This document shows positions 23,031 to 31,842 of a stretch of DNA of 64,000 bases, piece by piece. Position numbers and translations under genes: made by a program. The DNA lies in contig CACZBW010000002.1 of NCBI GenBank assembly GCA_902779575.1, positions 108,367 through 172,366 of the forward strand, given 5' to 3'. The notes under the pieces were generated by a model, which was given only the letters and a program-made list of their open reading frames with translations, ran no database searches and was not told the DNA's origin. Within the stretch, counting starts at the first letter, position 1. Each line of letters opens with the position of its first letter. Source of the stretch: an uncultured Lachnospiraceae bacterium. GTDB taxonomy: Bacteria; Bacillota; Clostridia; Lachnospirales; Lachnospiraceae.

Positions 23031-24023
23031 TTAATAGATACGCTCGTCGATCACATCTGCTGCAGCGACAGAAGTAACAGTTCCAAGATCGATTCCGCCT
23101 TCCATATCATAGACGCCTTCTTCCGGATGTACGATCTCTTTGCTCATCTCTTCGCCGTTCTCAAGAGCTTCGATGGTTTCCTCAACAAACGGGCCATACA
23201 GCGGTGTGCACTCGATGGTGGCGTTCATTTCGCCTGCAACAATCGCTTCGAAAGCAGCCTTGACAGAGTCGCAGCCGACAATGATGATATCTTCGCCCGG
23301 TACAAGGCCGGCAGCCTTGATGGCATCGATTGCGCCGAGAGCCATGTCGTCGTTCTGAGCGATCAGGACATCGATCTTGTCGATGGACTTCAGCCAGCTC
23401 TCCATAACAGCCTGGCCTTCAGCACGGGTGAAGTTACCGGTCTGCTGTCCGACCAGCTTCAGGTTGGGATACTCTTCCAGAGCAGCCAGGTTTCCTTCGG
23501 TACGTCCGGTCTGTGCGGAAGCGCCGGTCGTTCCTTCCATAATAACAACATTGACTTCTTCATCGCCGCGGCCGACGCTCTTCAGATATTCGCCTGCCCA
23601 TGCAACCTGGCGGCGTCCCTCTTCCACGAAGTCTCCGCCGAATGCCGCTACATAATCGATATCATCGATGCAGTCCGGAAGACGGTCGATCAGGATCAGC
23701 GGGATCTCTGCTTCATTTACTTCTGCAAGAACTTCTTCCCATCCGGTGGAAACAACGCCGGTGAAAAGGATATAGTCGACGTCCTGCGTGATGAAGTTGC
23801 GGAGAGCCTTGATCTGGTTTTCCTGTTTCTGCTGTGCGTCATCGTAAATCAACTCCCAGCCTTCGTGCGCTTCGATGGTTCCGTTGATGGAATCCGTGTT
23901 CGCTGTACGCCAGTCAGATTCCTGACCGATCTGGGAGAATGCGATCTGAACGTCAGCCATTGCCGGAGCAGCAAAGCCCATGCACATAGCAGCAGCTAAA
24001 CCCAAAGCCAATACCTTTTTCAT
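23031..24023 (-). CDS. ytfQ: Galactofuranose-type sugar-binding protein of the ABC importer
   Basis: A 330-residue periplasmic-binding-protein-family receptor. After the signal peptide (MKKVLALGLAAAMCMGFAAPAMA) it starts DVQIAFSQIGQESDWR and has QQKQENQIKALRNFI, LILIDRLPD and IAQNDDMALGAIDAIKAAG, all hallmarks of YtfQ. There is no lipobox Cys at the cleavage site, unusual for a Gram-positive binding protein. AAAGGAGGGTAACTAA precedes the ATG. It is first in the importer unit and close in sequence to the lipoprotein at 27340-28377, which probably senses the same sugar. Confidence 0.93.
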   Translation of the reverse strand: MKKVLALGLAAAMCMGFAAPAMADVQIAFSQIGQESDWRTANTDSINGTIEAHEGWELIYDDAQQKQENQIKALRNFITQDVDYILFTGVVSTGWEEVLAEVNEAEIPLILIDRLPDCIDDIDYVAAFGGDFVEEGRRQVAWAGEYLKSVGRGDEEVNVVIMEGTTGASAQTGRTEGNLAALEEYPNLKLVGQQTGNFTRAEGQAVMESWLKSIDKIDVLIAQNDDMALGAIDAIKAAGLVPGEDIIIVGCDSVKAAFEAIVAGEMNATIECTPLYGPFVEETIEALENGEEMSKEIVHPEEGVYDMEGGIDLGTVTSVAAADVIDERIY

Positions 24024-24046
24024 TTAGTTACCCTCCTTTGTTAATT

Positions 24047-24063
24047 ATGTTGTATAACAACAT
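24047..24063 (-). promoter_or_regulatory. Palindromic operator-like site in the ytfQ leader
   Basis: ATGTTGT-ATA-ACAACAT is a perfect 7-bp inverted repeat with three central bases, 24 bases before the start codon. Its shape suits a dimeric repressor such as the GntR or LacI type, but which protein binds it is unknown. Confidence 0.5.
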
Positions 24064-24134
24064 TTTCCAGTGAGGATATCTTAGTATTTCTGCCTATACA
24101 ATTCAATAAATTATCATTTTGACTTGGTTAAAAA

Positions 24135-24165
24135 ACGCATCGGGAAGGGAATACCGCCGATGCGT
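24135..24165 (-). terminator. Terminator of the sensor operon
   Basis: ACGCATCGG and CCGATGCGT form a 9-bp stem followed by TTTTTTAA on the minus strand, 13 bases past the regulator stop. It separates the sensor genes from the importer unit. Confidence 0.85.
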
Positions 24166-24177
24166 CTGGTTAATTTT

Positions 24178-25779
24178 TTATTCAAACAGGGTGGATTTTT
24201 TTTCACGGTATTCACTGGGCGTCATACCGGTATTCTTTTTAAACAGATAGCTGAAATAATGCCGGTCACTGTAGCCGATCTCGGAGCTGATCTCCGAGGA
24301 GCGCAGCTTTGTGGCCCGCAGAAGTTCTTTTGCCTTGGCGATCCTGAGATTTGTCAGATATTCTGTAAAGGTGACGCCCATTTCCTGCGAAAAAACAGTG
24401 GAAAAACGGCTGTTTGACATGCCTGCCGCTCTGGCGGCGTCCTGCAGCATCAGATTCGGGTCCGTAAAGTTCTGCGCCAGATATCTGCATGCATTCATCA
24501 CGGCCCTGTTTCCATGGAGCGGATTCTGCTGATCCCTGTAAACCAGCGCTTTTCTCAGCAGACGTTCTGCCGCCTCCGGCAGGGAAATCTGCGTATCCGG
24601 CAGCATGGCATTTTCATAGTCTCTCAGGTTCAGGATCTGTCCGGGGTCTCCTCCGGCTTCCCGCACGATCCGGGATGCGGTGAGCACCGCCTCCATCCGC
24701 AGATAGTCTTCCGAAAGATTGGGATGAGGCGCAGCCTCATGGATCGAGCGGATATAGGCGCGGAACACTTCGTCAAAATCTTCCGCCCGGATATACTGCA
24801 GCTGCTCATAGAGCGGCTGGATTTCCAGATTCTGGAGCTTCAGCGGCGTGTCCTCCATCTCCTGCACGCCGACGATCTTTCTGCGGAACGGCTCTTCCCT
24901 TGCATCCAGGATATGGCGGACATGGCGGGCGGAACGCATGGAATTATGCACGCCCTCCAGACTTTCGCAGGGCTCTCCGATACAGACCAGCAGATTCTCG
25001 GCGCCATCCTTCTCCAGCGTATAAGTAATCATGGACGCGTAGGTATAGCAGCGCTCTTCCAGTTCTTCTCGGCCTGCGTCCATCACAAGCGCGTACGCTC
25101 CGTTGGAAGCCGTACTGAGCAGGATGCCTCCCCCGCCCGAATCGGCCAGGGACTGGAGCAGGGTGATTCCCCGTTCCCGGCCGCCTTCTTCGGGGGCATA
25201 GCGGAAACGGATATCCAGAACATTGTAGCAGGGCGCCGTCACATGGATTCCCAGGTTTTCCATCTGCGCCCGCATCCGGGCTGCCCCCTGCTCATCCGTC
25301 TGCTCTGACAGAAGAGAGCCCAGAAGCTTATCCTGCAGGAAGGTAATACCGGACGCCATCCGGCTGCGGATCTGCTGCTCTTCCTCGCGTTTTCTTTTCT
25401 CCTCCAGCTTCTTCTCCCGGATGCGTTCCAGCACCGTGCGAAGCTCTTCCACCGTCACCGGTTTCAGCAGATATTCCTCGACACCCAGAGAAATCGCCTG
25501 TCTGGCGTATCCAAAGTCGCTGTAGCCCGAGAGGATCACGATATGGATCCAGGGCATGCTTCTTTTGACTGCCCGGCTCAGCGCCAGCCCGTCCATGAAG
25601 GGCATCCGGATATCGGTAACCACCACGTCCGGCTTTTCATCCGCGATCATGGGAAGCGCGATCTCTCCGTCCGGCGCTTCTCCGACCAGAGTGAAATTCT
25701 GATCATCCCACAGAGAGGCGGAACGGATCCCTTCCCGGGTCGCAATTTCGTCGTCTACGATAAATACTTTCAGCAGCAT
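24178..25779 (-). CDS. AraC-type response regulator, YesN-like
   Basis: A 533-residue two-component regulator. Residues 1-120 are a receiver with the acidic pair in FIVDDE, the phospho-accepting Asp in VVVTDIRMP and the switch Lys in YLLKPVT. A coiled region (EKKLEEKRKREEEQQ) and an uncharacterised middle domain follow. Residues about 435-530 hold two AraC helix-turn-helix units ending YSDRHYFSYLFKKNTGMTPSEYR. It pairs with the adjacent kinase and most likely activates the ytf importer genes immediately downstream. Their order and the intervening terminator suggest separate transcripts. Confidence 0.93.
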   Translation of the reverse strand: MLLKVFIVDDEIATREGIRSASLWDDQNFTLVGEAPDGEIALPMIADEKPDVVVTDIRMPFMDGLALSRAVKRSMPWIHIVILSGYSDFGYARQAISLGVEEYLLKPVTVEELRTVLERIREKKLEEKRKREEEQQIRSRMASGITFLQDKLLGSLLSEQTDEQGAARMRAQMENLGIHVTAPCYNVLDIRFRYAPEEGGRERGITLLQSLADSGGGGILLSTASNGAYALVMDAGREELEERCYTYASMITYTLEKDGAENLLVCIGEPCESLEGVHNSMRSARHVRHILDAREEPFRRKIVGVQEMEDTPLKLQNLEIQPLYEQLQYIRAEDFDEVFRAYIRSIHEAAPHPNLSEDYLRMEAVLTASRIVREAGGDPGQILNLRDYENAMLPDTQISLPEAAERLLRKALVYRDQQNPLHGNRAVMNACRYLAQNFTDPNLMLQDAARAAGMSNSRFSTVFSQEMGVTFTEYLTNLRIAKAKELLRATKLRSSEISSEIGYSDRHYFSYLFKKNTGMTPSEYREKKSTLFE

Positions 25780-25793
25780 GGCAATTCATCCTT

Positions 25794-27254
25794 TTACAGG
25801 TAAGGAGCAGTGTTTTTCAAAGCAGGGACGCGGAAAGAGACCGTGGTCCCGGAAGGCCCGCTCTCAATATGCAGTCCGGTATCCAGGCTGTAGTACAGCC
25901 GGATTCTCTGATCCACATTATAAAGGCCGAACCCCCCGCCGGGTTCGGGTTCGTTCGGACCGCGCCGCATCTGTATTCCCAGACGCATCGCTTCCCTGAT
26001 CTCCTCCAGCCGTTCCGGAGTCATGCCGCAGCCGGTATCCTGCACGACAAAAAGCAGCATGCCGTCCTGCAGCATTCCGTGTACACGGATCACGCCGCCT
26101 CCGCGTTTGTACTTAATGCCGTGGTACAGGGCATTCTCCACCAGAGGCTGCAGCAGGAGCTTTAAGATCATGTACCCGTTCATGGAGGGATCCGCTTCCA
26201 CCTCATAATTCAGAATATCGCGATAGCGCGCCTTCTGAATGGAGAGATATCCGTTCAGGTGTCTCAGTTCCTGCTCAACCGTTACCCAGTCCTCGCCGGA
26301 TGAGAGGGAACTGCGGAAAAAGTCGCTCAGCGCTTTTGTCATGACGACGACTTCGTCGTTTTTTCCGGATTCCGCCTGCCACACGATCGTATCCAGCGTA
26401 TTATAAAGAAAATGCGGATTGATCTGTGCCTGCAGCGTACGGAGCTCTGCCTTTTTCAGATTCTCCTGCTCCCTGCGGTTCTGCTCCATCAGATCCTCCA
26501 GCTGTTCCGCCATCGTGTTGATATCACCTGTCAGGGCGGACAGCTCTTTCACCGGCACTTTTTCGACACGCGCCTGCAGATTCCCCCCTGCCAGCTCCTT
26601 TGTCAGAAGTTCCAGCTGCCTGATCGAGCCTTCCATGGTTTCTGTCTGGCGCCTTGCGGCCCAGCCTGACACAATGAGAGCAGAGAGCAGCAGAAAAAGG
26701 CTGATGCCCACGACCAGAAAGATGGAGCGCTGGAAAGAAACATTCTTCCGGTATACTTCCAGCGCTTCATCTTCTATGAAGGCTTCCAGCATATCTCCGA
26801 TCAGAGCGGCAACAGAGCGCACTTCCTCCAGGGTTTTCTCACTGGCTGTCACGGGAACCTTCTCATCCGCCATCTCCTGCTCGATCCGGTCCGAATAAGC
26901 CGCCAGCGTATCCATGGTACGACGGGCCACGGTGATGCGGGTCCCTTTGTTTTCCCCCATCTGGGAAAGGAAACTGTCCAGCGAACGGTCGACCTGCAGG
27001 ATCGCATCGTCCACTCCGCTCTCTTCAAAGCTTTCCCTTCCGGCAATCACGGACCAGAGCCTCTCGGGAATCTCCTCCACGACCGGCCGCAGCGCGGCAA
27101 CATTTCCCATCATGGAGACAGACCGGTGGAAGGACACCGCATAGGCCGCCGTCACCACAAGACTGATGACTGTCGGGATCAGCAGTATGATTACAATGAG
27201 TCTGGAAAAAAACCTGACCTGTCCGGCAAGGCTGTTTTCATGTGCCTTTCTCAT
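25794..27254 (-). CDS. Sensor histidine kinase, YesM-like
   Basis: A 486-residue membrane kinase. Two helices (about residues 12-38 and 178-200) enclose an extracellular helical domain of about 140 residues. Then come HAMP, a coiled coil (EQLEDLMEQNRREQENLKKAELRTLQ split here for length), and the LytS/YesM-type core with phospho-His in INPHFLYNTLD, the N-box LVENALYHGIK and G-box GGGFGLYNVDQR. GGAGGGAAATGACAGG before the ATG at 27254 replaces the longer frame from 27323. It lies between a sugar-binding lipoprotein and the regulator, so it likely reads the sugar-bound state of that lipoprotein. Confidence 0.92.
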   Translation of the reverse strand: MRKAHENSLAGQVRFFSRLIVIILLIPTVISLVVTAAYAVSFHRSVSMMGNVAALRPVVEEIPERLWSVIAGRESFEESGVDDAILQVDRSLDSFLSQMGENKGTRITVARRTMDTLAAYSDRIEQEMADEKVPVTASEKTLEEVRSVAALIGDMLEAFIEDEALEVYRKNVSFQRSIFLVVGISLFLLLSALIVSGWAARRQTETMEGSIRQLELLTKELAGGNLQARVEKVPVKELSALTGDINTMAEQLEDLMEQNRREQENLKKAELRTLQAQINPHFLYNTLDTIVWQAESGKNDEVVVMTKALSDFFRSSLSSGEDWVTVEQELRHLNGYLSIQKARYRDILNYEVEADPSMNGYMILKLLLQPLVENALYHGIKYKRGGGVIRVHGMLQDGMLLFVVQDTGCGMTPERLEEIREAMRLGIQMRRGPNEPEPGGGFGLYNVDQRIRLYYSLDTGLHIESGPSGTTVSFRVPALKNTAPYL

Positions 27255-27339
27255 CCTGTCATTTCCCTCCGGGACAAAACCGGGGCCTTTCTGTAGGGCA
27301 AACCTGTCTCCTGCATACAGCAAATTAAAGATTTAAATT

Positions 27340-28377
27340 TCAATATCCCCTGGGGGCCAGGCTGCTGAGGTCGTCATACTCCGTAAAGCAGCCTTCGGCC
27401 GGATGCGTGACCCGCGGGTAGTCCTGCCCGCTGACGATCTTTTCCGCCAGATCCATCACGGCATCTCCCAGCATGGGCGAGCATTCCACCACACAGTTGA
27501 TCTTCCCTTCCTTCAGAAGGTCGACCGCTGCCTGTTCCCCGTCTACCGAGATAATCACGATATCCTTTCCGGGCTCTATCCCCTGCTCTTCCATCACTTC
27601 GATGGCGCCCAGGGTCATCGCGTCATTGTGGGAATACAGCACATCGATCTGCCCGGGGTATTTTTTAAGCAGGCTTCTCATGCATTCTCTGCCTTTGGAC
27701 CGGAGGAAATCACCGGATACCGTTTCCAGAATCTCAAACCGATCATCATTGTCGATCAGATCATGAAAACCTTTATAGCGGCTGATCATCGGGCTTGATC
27801 CTTCCGTTCCGGAAAGCTCCGCGATGCGTATTTTCCCGCTTTCTTCCTCTGCCGCGGAATCATTCGCAGCCTGCATTTCCTCCGCTTTTTTCATCAGAAA
27901 TCTGGCTGCGTTAACGCCTTCGAGATAATGGTCAGGACCTATATACGCATCATACAAATCCGAATCCTTTATATTGATCAGACGGTCCATCATAATGACA
28001 GGAATCCCGGCTTCCTTCGCTTCCTGCAGGACATTGGCCCATCCCTCTTCCACGATCGGCGCAAAGACGATCACGTCCACCTGATAGGCAATAAAGGAAC
28101 GGATGGCCGCAATCTGGTTCTCCTGCTTCTGCATCCCGTTATTTACCACCAGGCTGATACCGTGTTCCCTGGCGGCATTCTCCATGCTGGCTGTATTTCC
28201 AAGCCGCCAGGCGCTTTCACTTCCCAGCTGCGAAAACCCGATCACAAGGCCGGCGCTCTCTCTGCCGCTTTCCGCGTCTTCTTTCTTTGCGCTGCCGCAG
28301 CCGCCGAGCAGAAAGCAGAGCAGCAGACATACGCTTATAAAAACAGCCCGTGATTTCCGAAACTTTTGTTTTCTCAT
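27340..28377 (-). CDS. Sugar-binding lipoprotein, sensor component of the three-component system
   Basis: A 345-residue lipoprotein homologous to YtfQ. The signal ends in the lipobox LLGGC, so it is anchored at the outer face of the membrane. The receptor part has IGFSQLGSESAWRLGN, QKQENQIAAIRSFI, IMMDRLINIKDSD and SHNDAMTLGAIEVMEE. Compared with the transport receptor at 23031, it has a longer acidic insert (NDSAAEEESGK). It is the first gene of the kinase and regulator unit, not of the permeases, which suits a sensing rather than a transport role, as XylFII does for LytS in Clostridium. GGAGAGGCAGAA precedes the ATG at 28377. Confidence 0.9.
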   Translation of the reverse strand: MRKQKFRKSRAVFISVCLLLCFLLGGCGSAKKEDAESGRESAGLVIGFSQLGSESAWRLGNTASMENAAREHGISLVVNNGMQKQENQIAAIRSFIAYQVDVIVFAPIVEEGWANVLQEAKEAGIPVIMMDRLINIKDSDLYDAYIGPDHYLEGVNAARFLMKKAEEMQAANDSAAEEESGKIRIAELSGTEGSSPMISRYKGFHDLIDNDDRFEILETVSGDFLRSKGRECMRSLLKKYPGQIDVLYSHNDAMTLGAIEVMEEQGIEPGKDIVIISVDGEQAAVDLLKEGKINCVVECSPMLGDAVMDLAEKIVSGQDYPRVTHPAEGCFTEYDDLSSLAPRGY

Positions 28378-28435
28378 TTCTGCCTCTCCGGTATACTGCA
28401 CGCCTCTCCGCGCAACAGGGTCGCCATTTATTGAG

Positions 28436-28459
28436 AAATATCGTACCATAACGATATTT
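28436..28459 (-). promoter_or_regulatory. Inverted repeat upstream of the sensor operon
   Basis: AAATATCG and CGATATTT are separated by eight bases, 59 bases before the lipoprotein ATG. Possible operator or leader hairpin. I see no clear sigma-A promoter beside it. Confidence 0.35.
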
Positions 28460-28566
28460 GACTGTCATCTTTGTATATGCAAAGGCACCGGAAGCATTTG
28501 TTTTTTCTGAAATCATCTGAACAAAGAAAAAAAGGAAGCCGCTGATGAATCCGTGTTTCCGCATAA

Positions 28567-28617
28567 AAAAAGCTTTCACGCTCCAGCCGTTCGCCAGGCA
28601 CCTTCGTGAAAGCTTTT
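28567..28617 (-). terminator. Terminator after the purine nucleoside permease gene
   Basis: AAAAGCTTTCACG and CGTGAAAGCTTTT pair over 13 bp around a 24-base loop; on the minus strand the stem is followed by a run of seven T. It lies 50 bases past the stop at 28667. Confidence 0.85.
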
Positions 28618-28666
28618 CCTTACTCTTCGATTCATTTATGAGGGACGGTCTGTTTTAACATTCCTC

Positions 28667-29701
28667 TCACAGATCCGGTTTATCAAGAATCCAGTCGATT
28701 ATGATCCGCCCTGCATCAAAATTGTTTTTCATCGCCGACGCAAAAATATCCGCCGCTTCCGGACTGTCTTCCGAAGACAGCGGCATCTCTCCGTCTCCCC
28801 AGAGGCTTTCAGGGGCGGCGCCTGCCATGAACACGTCCATATTCACACTGTCCCGGAGGATAATCAGGCGGTCCAGCATCCCCATCCGTTCCGCCGTCCG
28901 TGCCACGGCGACGTCCTCCATCTCGGTTGTCACGTAGGGATCGGGGCATTGATAGGTTTCTGCCATGAGCAGCGCGTTTTCGTGGCCGTGCGCACCTTTC
29001 CAGTAATTATCCCCCGTAACCGTGGTCCCCCGAAAAACTTTCGGATCCCGGACAGCCCATTTTGCACCGTCAAAAGAATACCGCATAAACTCGCGGGTAC
29101 GCTCTGTCGTAGCAACAGGCGTATTTTTTACCATCGTGTATACCTTGTCCATCAGGTCCTGATTCAGGAAAACCACAGCTCCGCTGTCAAAATCCGCGTC
29201 ATGAAACCAGGCCGTCCCATCCGGGTCCGAAAGATCCCTGCCATCCGCATGGTGTCCCAGATCATAGTCCACTGCGGCAGTGATCAGGAATACATCTCCC
29301 ATAACCGTGGTCCCCGCTGCTGACCCCGCGCAGCCGGTATCGAGGATATAAGCCTGCGAATAATCAAAGCGCTCATCTGAGAGAATTGCCATGGTGCCTA
29401 AGGCTGCGTTGACCTTGCCTATGCCCAGCAGGCAGAGCGCGACCCCGTCCCTGTAATACAGCTTAGAGCCCTCCGGGCCGTTCGGGACATCATATTCCTC
29501 TGCTCCGTTAAGATACTGCTCGTAATAATACTGCGCCTCACCGGGAAAATCTCCCGTCATTTCGCCGATCTCAAATTTGGGAAGCACAAGCACTTTCACA
29601 GGCAGGGGAGACGCGGAATCAGCAGGCTGCGCCGCCATGGAAGGCAGGCCCGCCCCGCACATTAAGGCAATCGTCAGAGCGGCGGTAAGAATTTTATTCA
29701 T
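28667..29701 (-). CDS. Purine nucleoside permease (NUP) family protein
   Basis: A 344-residue exported protein of the NUP family, whose founding members are fungal purine nucleoside permeases and which resembles nucleoside phosphorylases in fold. A signal peptide (MNKILTAALTIALMCGAGLPSMAA) is followed by VKVLVLPKFEIGEMTGDFPGEAQ, YILDTGCAGSAAGTTVMGDV, GAHGHENALL and TTEMEDVAVARTAER, all family blocks. It has no other membrane span, so a transport role by itself is doubtful; it may bind or split nucleosides at the surface. GGAGGAGTTCCG precedes the ATG, which overlaps the GNAT stop by ATGA. Confidence 0.88.
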   Translation of the reverse strand: MNKILTAALTIALMCGAGLPSMAAQPADSASPLPVKVLVLPKFEIGEMTGDFPGEAQYYYEQYLNGAEEYDVPNGPEGSKLYYRDGVALCLLGIGKVNAALGTMAILSDERFDYSQAYILDTGCAGSAAGTTVMGDVFLITAAVDYDLGHHADGRDLSDPDGTAWFHDADFDSGAVVFLNQDLMDKVYTMVKNTPVATTERTREFMRYSFDGAKWAVRDPKVFRGTTVTGDNYWKGAHGHENALLMAETYQCPDPYVTTEMEDVAVARTAERMGMLDRLIILRDSVNMDVFMAGAAPESLWGDGEMPLSSEDSPEAADIFASAMKNNFDAGRIIIDWILDKPDL

Positions 29702-30462
29702 CGGAACTCCTCCTCACAGACAGTGCTCTCCGTTTCAATCCATGCGGGGATAAAGCCGCTGGCCAGTGCAGTCTTCCAGGACGGAATATTGGAAAGACTC
29801 GTACCATAATACGGGATCGCTCCCCTTCTGAAGGCTTCGTCCCGAAGCAGTCCCACGAGTGTTTTCGCGACTCCTTTCCCCCTGTATTCCGGGCTGACAT
29901 CGATTCCGATCTGCCACATGTCCGGCGAATCAGCTGAACATCCGGCCATTCCCATAATTTTGTCTCCGTCCAGGGCCGTTACCGCCAGTACGTCCGGTCT
30001 CTCCGGATGGAAACGGTCGCACAGCGCATTCGGAAACTCTTCTCTTCCGTAATACGCTCCAATATCTTTCTGCTCCAGCCAGTTTACTTTCAGATCCGTT
30101 TTGATATCCAGATACTCCGACGAAGGAAGAAACATATGGTGCGTCGGAGCCATCCTGTATCCATATTCCCGGAGCTTCTTCTCCAGCTGGTAGAAATTCT
30201 GCTGTTCAAAGAGCCAGAAGCCCTTTCTGCCCCTGACCCAGTCACGCAGCCAGGGATGGATGCTTTCATCAGCCGATATAACCGCATTCTTTCCAAAAGT
30301 CACAATCTGAAGAAAATACGGTTTATCTGAAAACATCCTTCTTTTTTCATGAAGAACCGGCAGCGTAATAACGGTTTCTTCTTTCAGAAAATCCTCCGGT
30401 TCACAATTCAGCTCATATGAAAGCTGCGTTCTGACTGCCGCCTCAATCTGCTCTCTTCTCAT
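29698..30462 (-). CDS. GNAT family N-acetyltransferase, two-domain form
   Basis: A 254-residue protein with an unassigned N-terminal half (residues 1-135) and a GNAT C-terminal half. The acetyl-CoA site is SPEYRGKGVAKTLVGLLRDEA, then PYYGTSLSNIPSWKTALASGF. No known substrate for this subfamily. It is the upstream gene of a two-gene unit; its stop overlaps the start of the NUP gene by four bases, so translation is coupled. This pairing is unusual and no functional link is apparent. Confidence 0.85.
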   Translation of the reverse strand: MRREQIEAAVRTQLSYELNCEPEDFLKEETVITLPVLHEKRRMFSDKPYFLQIVTFGKNAVISADESIHPWLRDWVRGRKGFWLFEQQNFYQLEKKLREYGYRMAPTHHMFLPSSEYLDIKTDLKVNWLEQKDIGAYYGREEFPNALCDRFHPERPDVLAVTALDGDKIMGMAGCSADSPDMWQIGIDVSPEYRGKGVAKTLVGLLRDEAFRRGAIPYYGTSLSNIPSWKTALASGFIPAWIETESTVCEEEFR

Positions 30463-30603
30463 AATTCAAAACCCACACTCCTGATTTTCAGATCCGAAAA
30501 TGACAGACTTCTCTGTCCTTACCCATGCAGGGAAAGTTTAACATATACCAAAAAACGTCTCAATATGATTCTGCCTGTGTCAGAACGCCGGCAGACGCAG
30601 GAA

Positions 30604-30623
30604 GCCGGGAATCATTCCCCGGC
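30604..30623 (-). terminator. Imperfect hairpin after the pectin operon
   Basis: GCCGGG and CCCGGC flank AATCATTC-like loop sequence, 23 bases past the pectinesterase stop. There is no U-run, so termination is uncertain. Confidence 0.35.
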
Positions 30624-30645
30624 TCCTTTCGGTGGACTGACATTA

Positions 30646-31842
30646 TTAAAATTTCCAGAAATCCGGTTCCCGGATCTGCAGAACATTTTCCGGTATATAT
30701 TCAGCTGCTTCCTCCTTCGACAGACAATGCGAGAAGGATGCAGCCGGGCCGGATGAAGGATGAAAGTCTACAGCTTTCCCCTCCCTTGCCCCATCTTCCC
30801 ATACGCAGTCGTATCCGGCGAAAAAGCTCCTTGTATGAGCCGCCTCTTTTCCCCAGTCATCCCAGAGTTCCTTCCGGATATGACCGCCGATCCGGCAGCG
30901 CAGGAATACAGCTTTTGCGTCCTCCCGCCAGGGCCTGCCAAGAAAACAGCTCTCCGGAGGACAGTCAGATGTGAGAAGGCAGCGGTTGAAAGCATAGCCG
31001 AAAGCCTGTCCCGCCGGAGTGGAGGCAGCCGTCACATAGGCAATCGGCAGCCGCTTCTGCTCCGGATAATGCGGATCCCGGCAGAAAATTTCGCAGTTCT
31101 CGAACCAGGCGCAGGCTCCCCCGAATATGAAATCGATATTTCCTTCCACATAACACTCCTGAAAATACATCCGGCAGAGTCTGCGCTCAAATGATTCGGT
31201 CGGCCCGCGGAAGCCTCCGGGTTCGACCTCTTTTTCAGGTAGCGGTCCCGTAAAGAGGGTATCCTGCTGCCCGAGCAGCCGCACTCTGTAAAAGCGGAGC
31301 CGGTCGGCGTAGGCGTGCAGCGCGATCGCCTGTCCGGCCAGATGACCGGGTCCCGCGGCATTTTCTATCGTCAGGTTTTCCAGCGTAACATCATCCGCTG
31401 TAATCAGAACCGTCTGAGTCCGGAAAGTTCCCCGCTTGATCCCGTCTTCCAGAATCTCATAGCCCCCGAGGGAGCCTGTGATCCGCACTTCGTTCCGAAG
31501 CGATGAGGCGGCGGCTTCTTTCTCTTTCCCTTCGTCCGGAATACAGGATGCTTCCACGTTCTCCCGCGTTTCCCCCCGCAGAGTCAGTCCCTTTGTCCGG
31601 ATGACAAGATGCTCCCGGTAGATACCGGGAGCAATCTGAATGACAATGGGATGTCCGGAGTGTTCCTCCGCATGGCGGATGGCGTCCCTGATCGTATGAA
31701 AAGCTTCGCTTTCAGGGTTCTGACTGACATACAGAACCAAAGCCGCTTCCGGACCTGCCGGTCTTTCCATATACTCTTTATGATCTGACTCAGACGGACT
31801 TCCTGCGGCTGCTTCCGGATTCATCTCAGCCGCGGATCTCAT
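30646..31842 (-). CDS. Pectinesterase (carbohydrate esterase family 8), intracellular
   Basis: A 398-residue pectin methylesterase, which removes methyl groups from galacturonate residues. Motifs are GQDTLF, the catalytic strand VEGNIDFIFGGACAWFENC and FLGRPWR with the substrate-binding Arg. The first 35 residues are hydrophilic and there is no signal peptide, so it should act on imported oligogalacturonides. The ATG overlaps the KduD stop by ATGA. It is the last gene of the locus. A small internal start at MERPAG is possible, but the coupled ATG is preferred. Confidence 0.93.
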   Translation of the reverse strand: MRSAAEMNPEAAAGSPSESDHKEYMERPAGPEAALVLYVSQNPESEAFHTIRDAIRHAEEHSGHPIVIQIAPGIYREHLVIRTKGLTLRGETRENVEASCIPDEGKEKEAAASSLRNEVRITGSLGGYEILEDGIKRGTFRTQTVLITADDVTLENLTIENAAGPGHLAGQAIALHAYADRLRFYRVRLLGQQDTLFTGPLPEKEVEPGGFRGPTESFERRLCRMYFQECYVEGNIDFIFGGACAWFENCEIFCRDPHYPEQKRLPIAYVTAASTPAGQAFGYAFNRCLLTSDCPPESCFLGRPWREDAKAVFLRCRIGGHIRKELWDDWGKEAAHTRSFFAGYDCVWEDGAREGKAVDFHPSSGPAASFSHCLSKEEAAEYIPENVLQIREPDFWKF

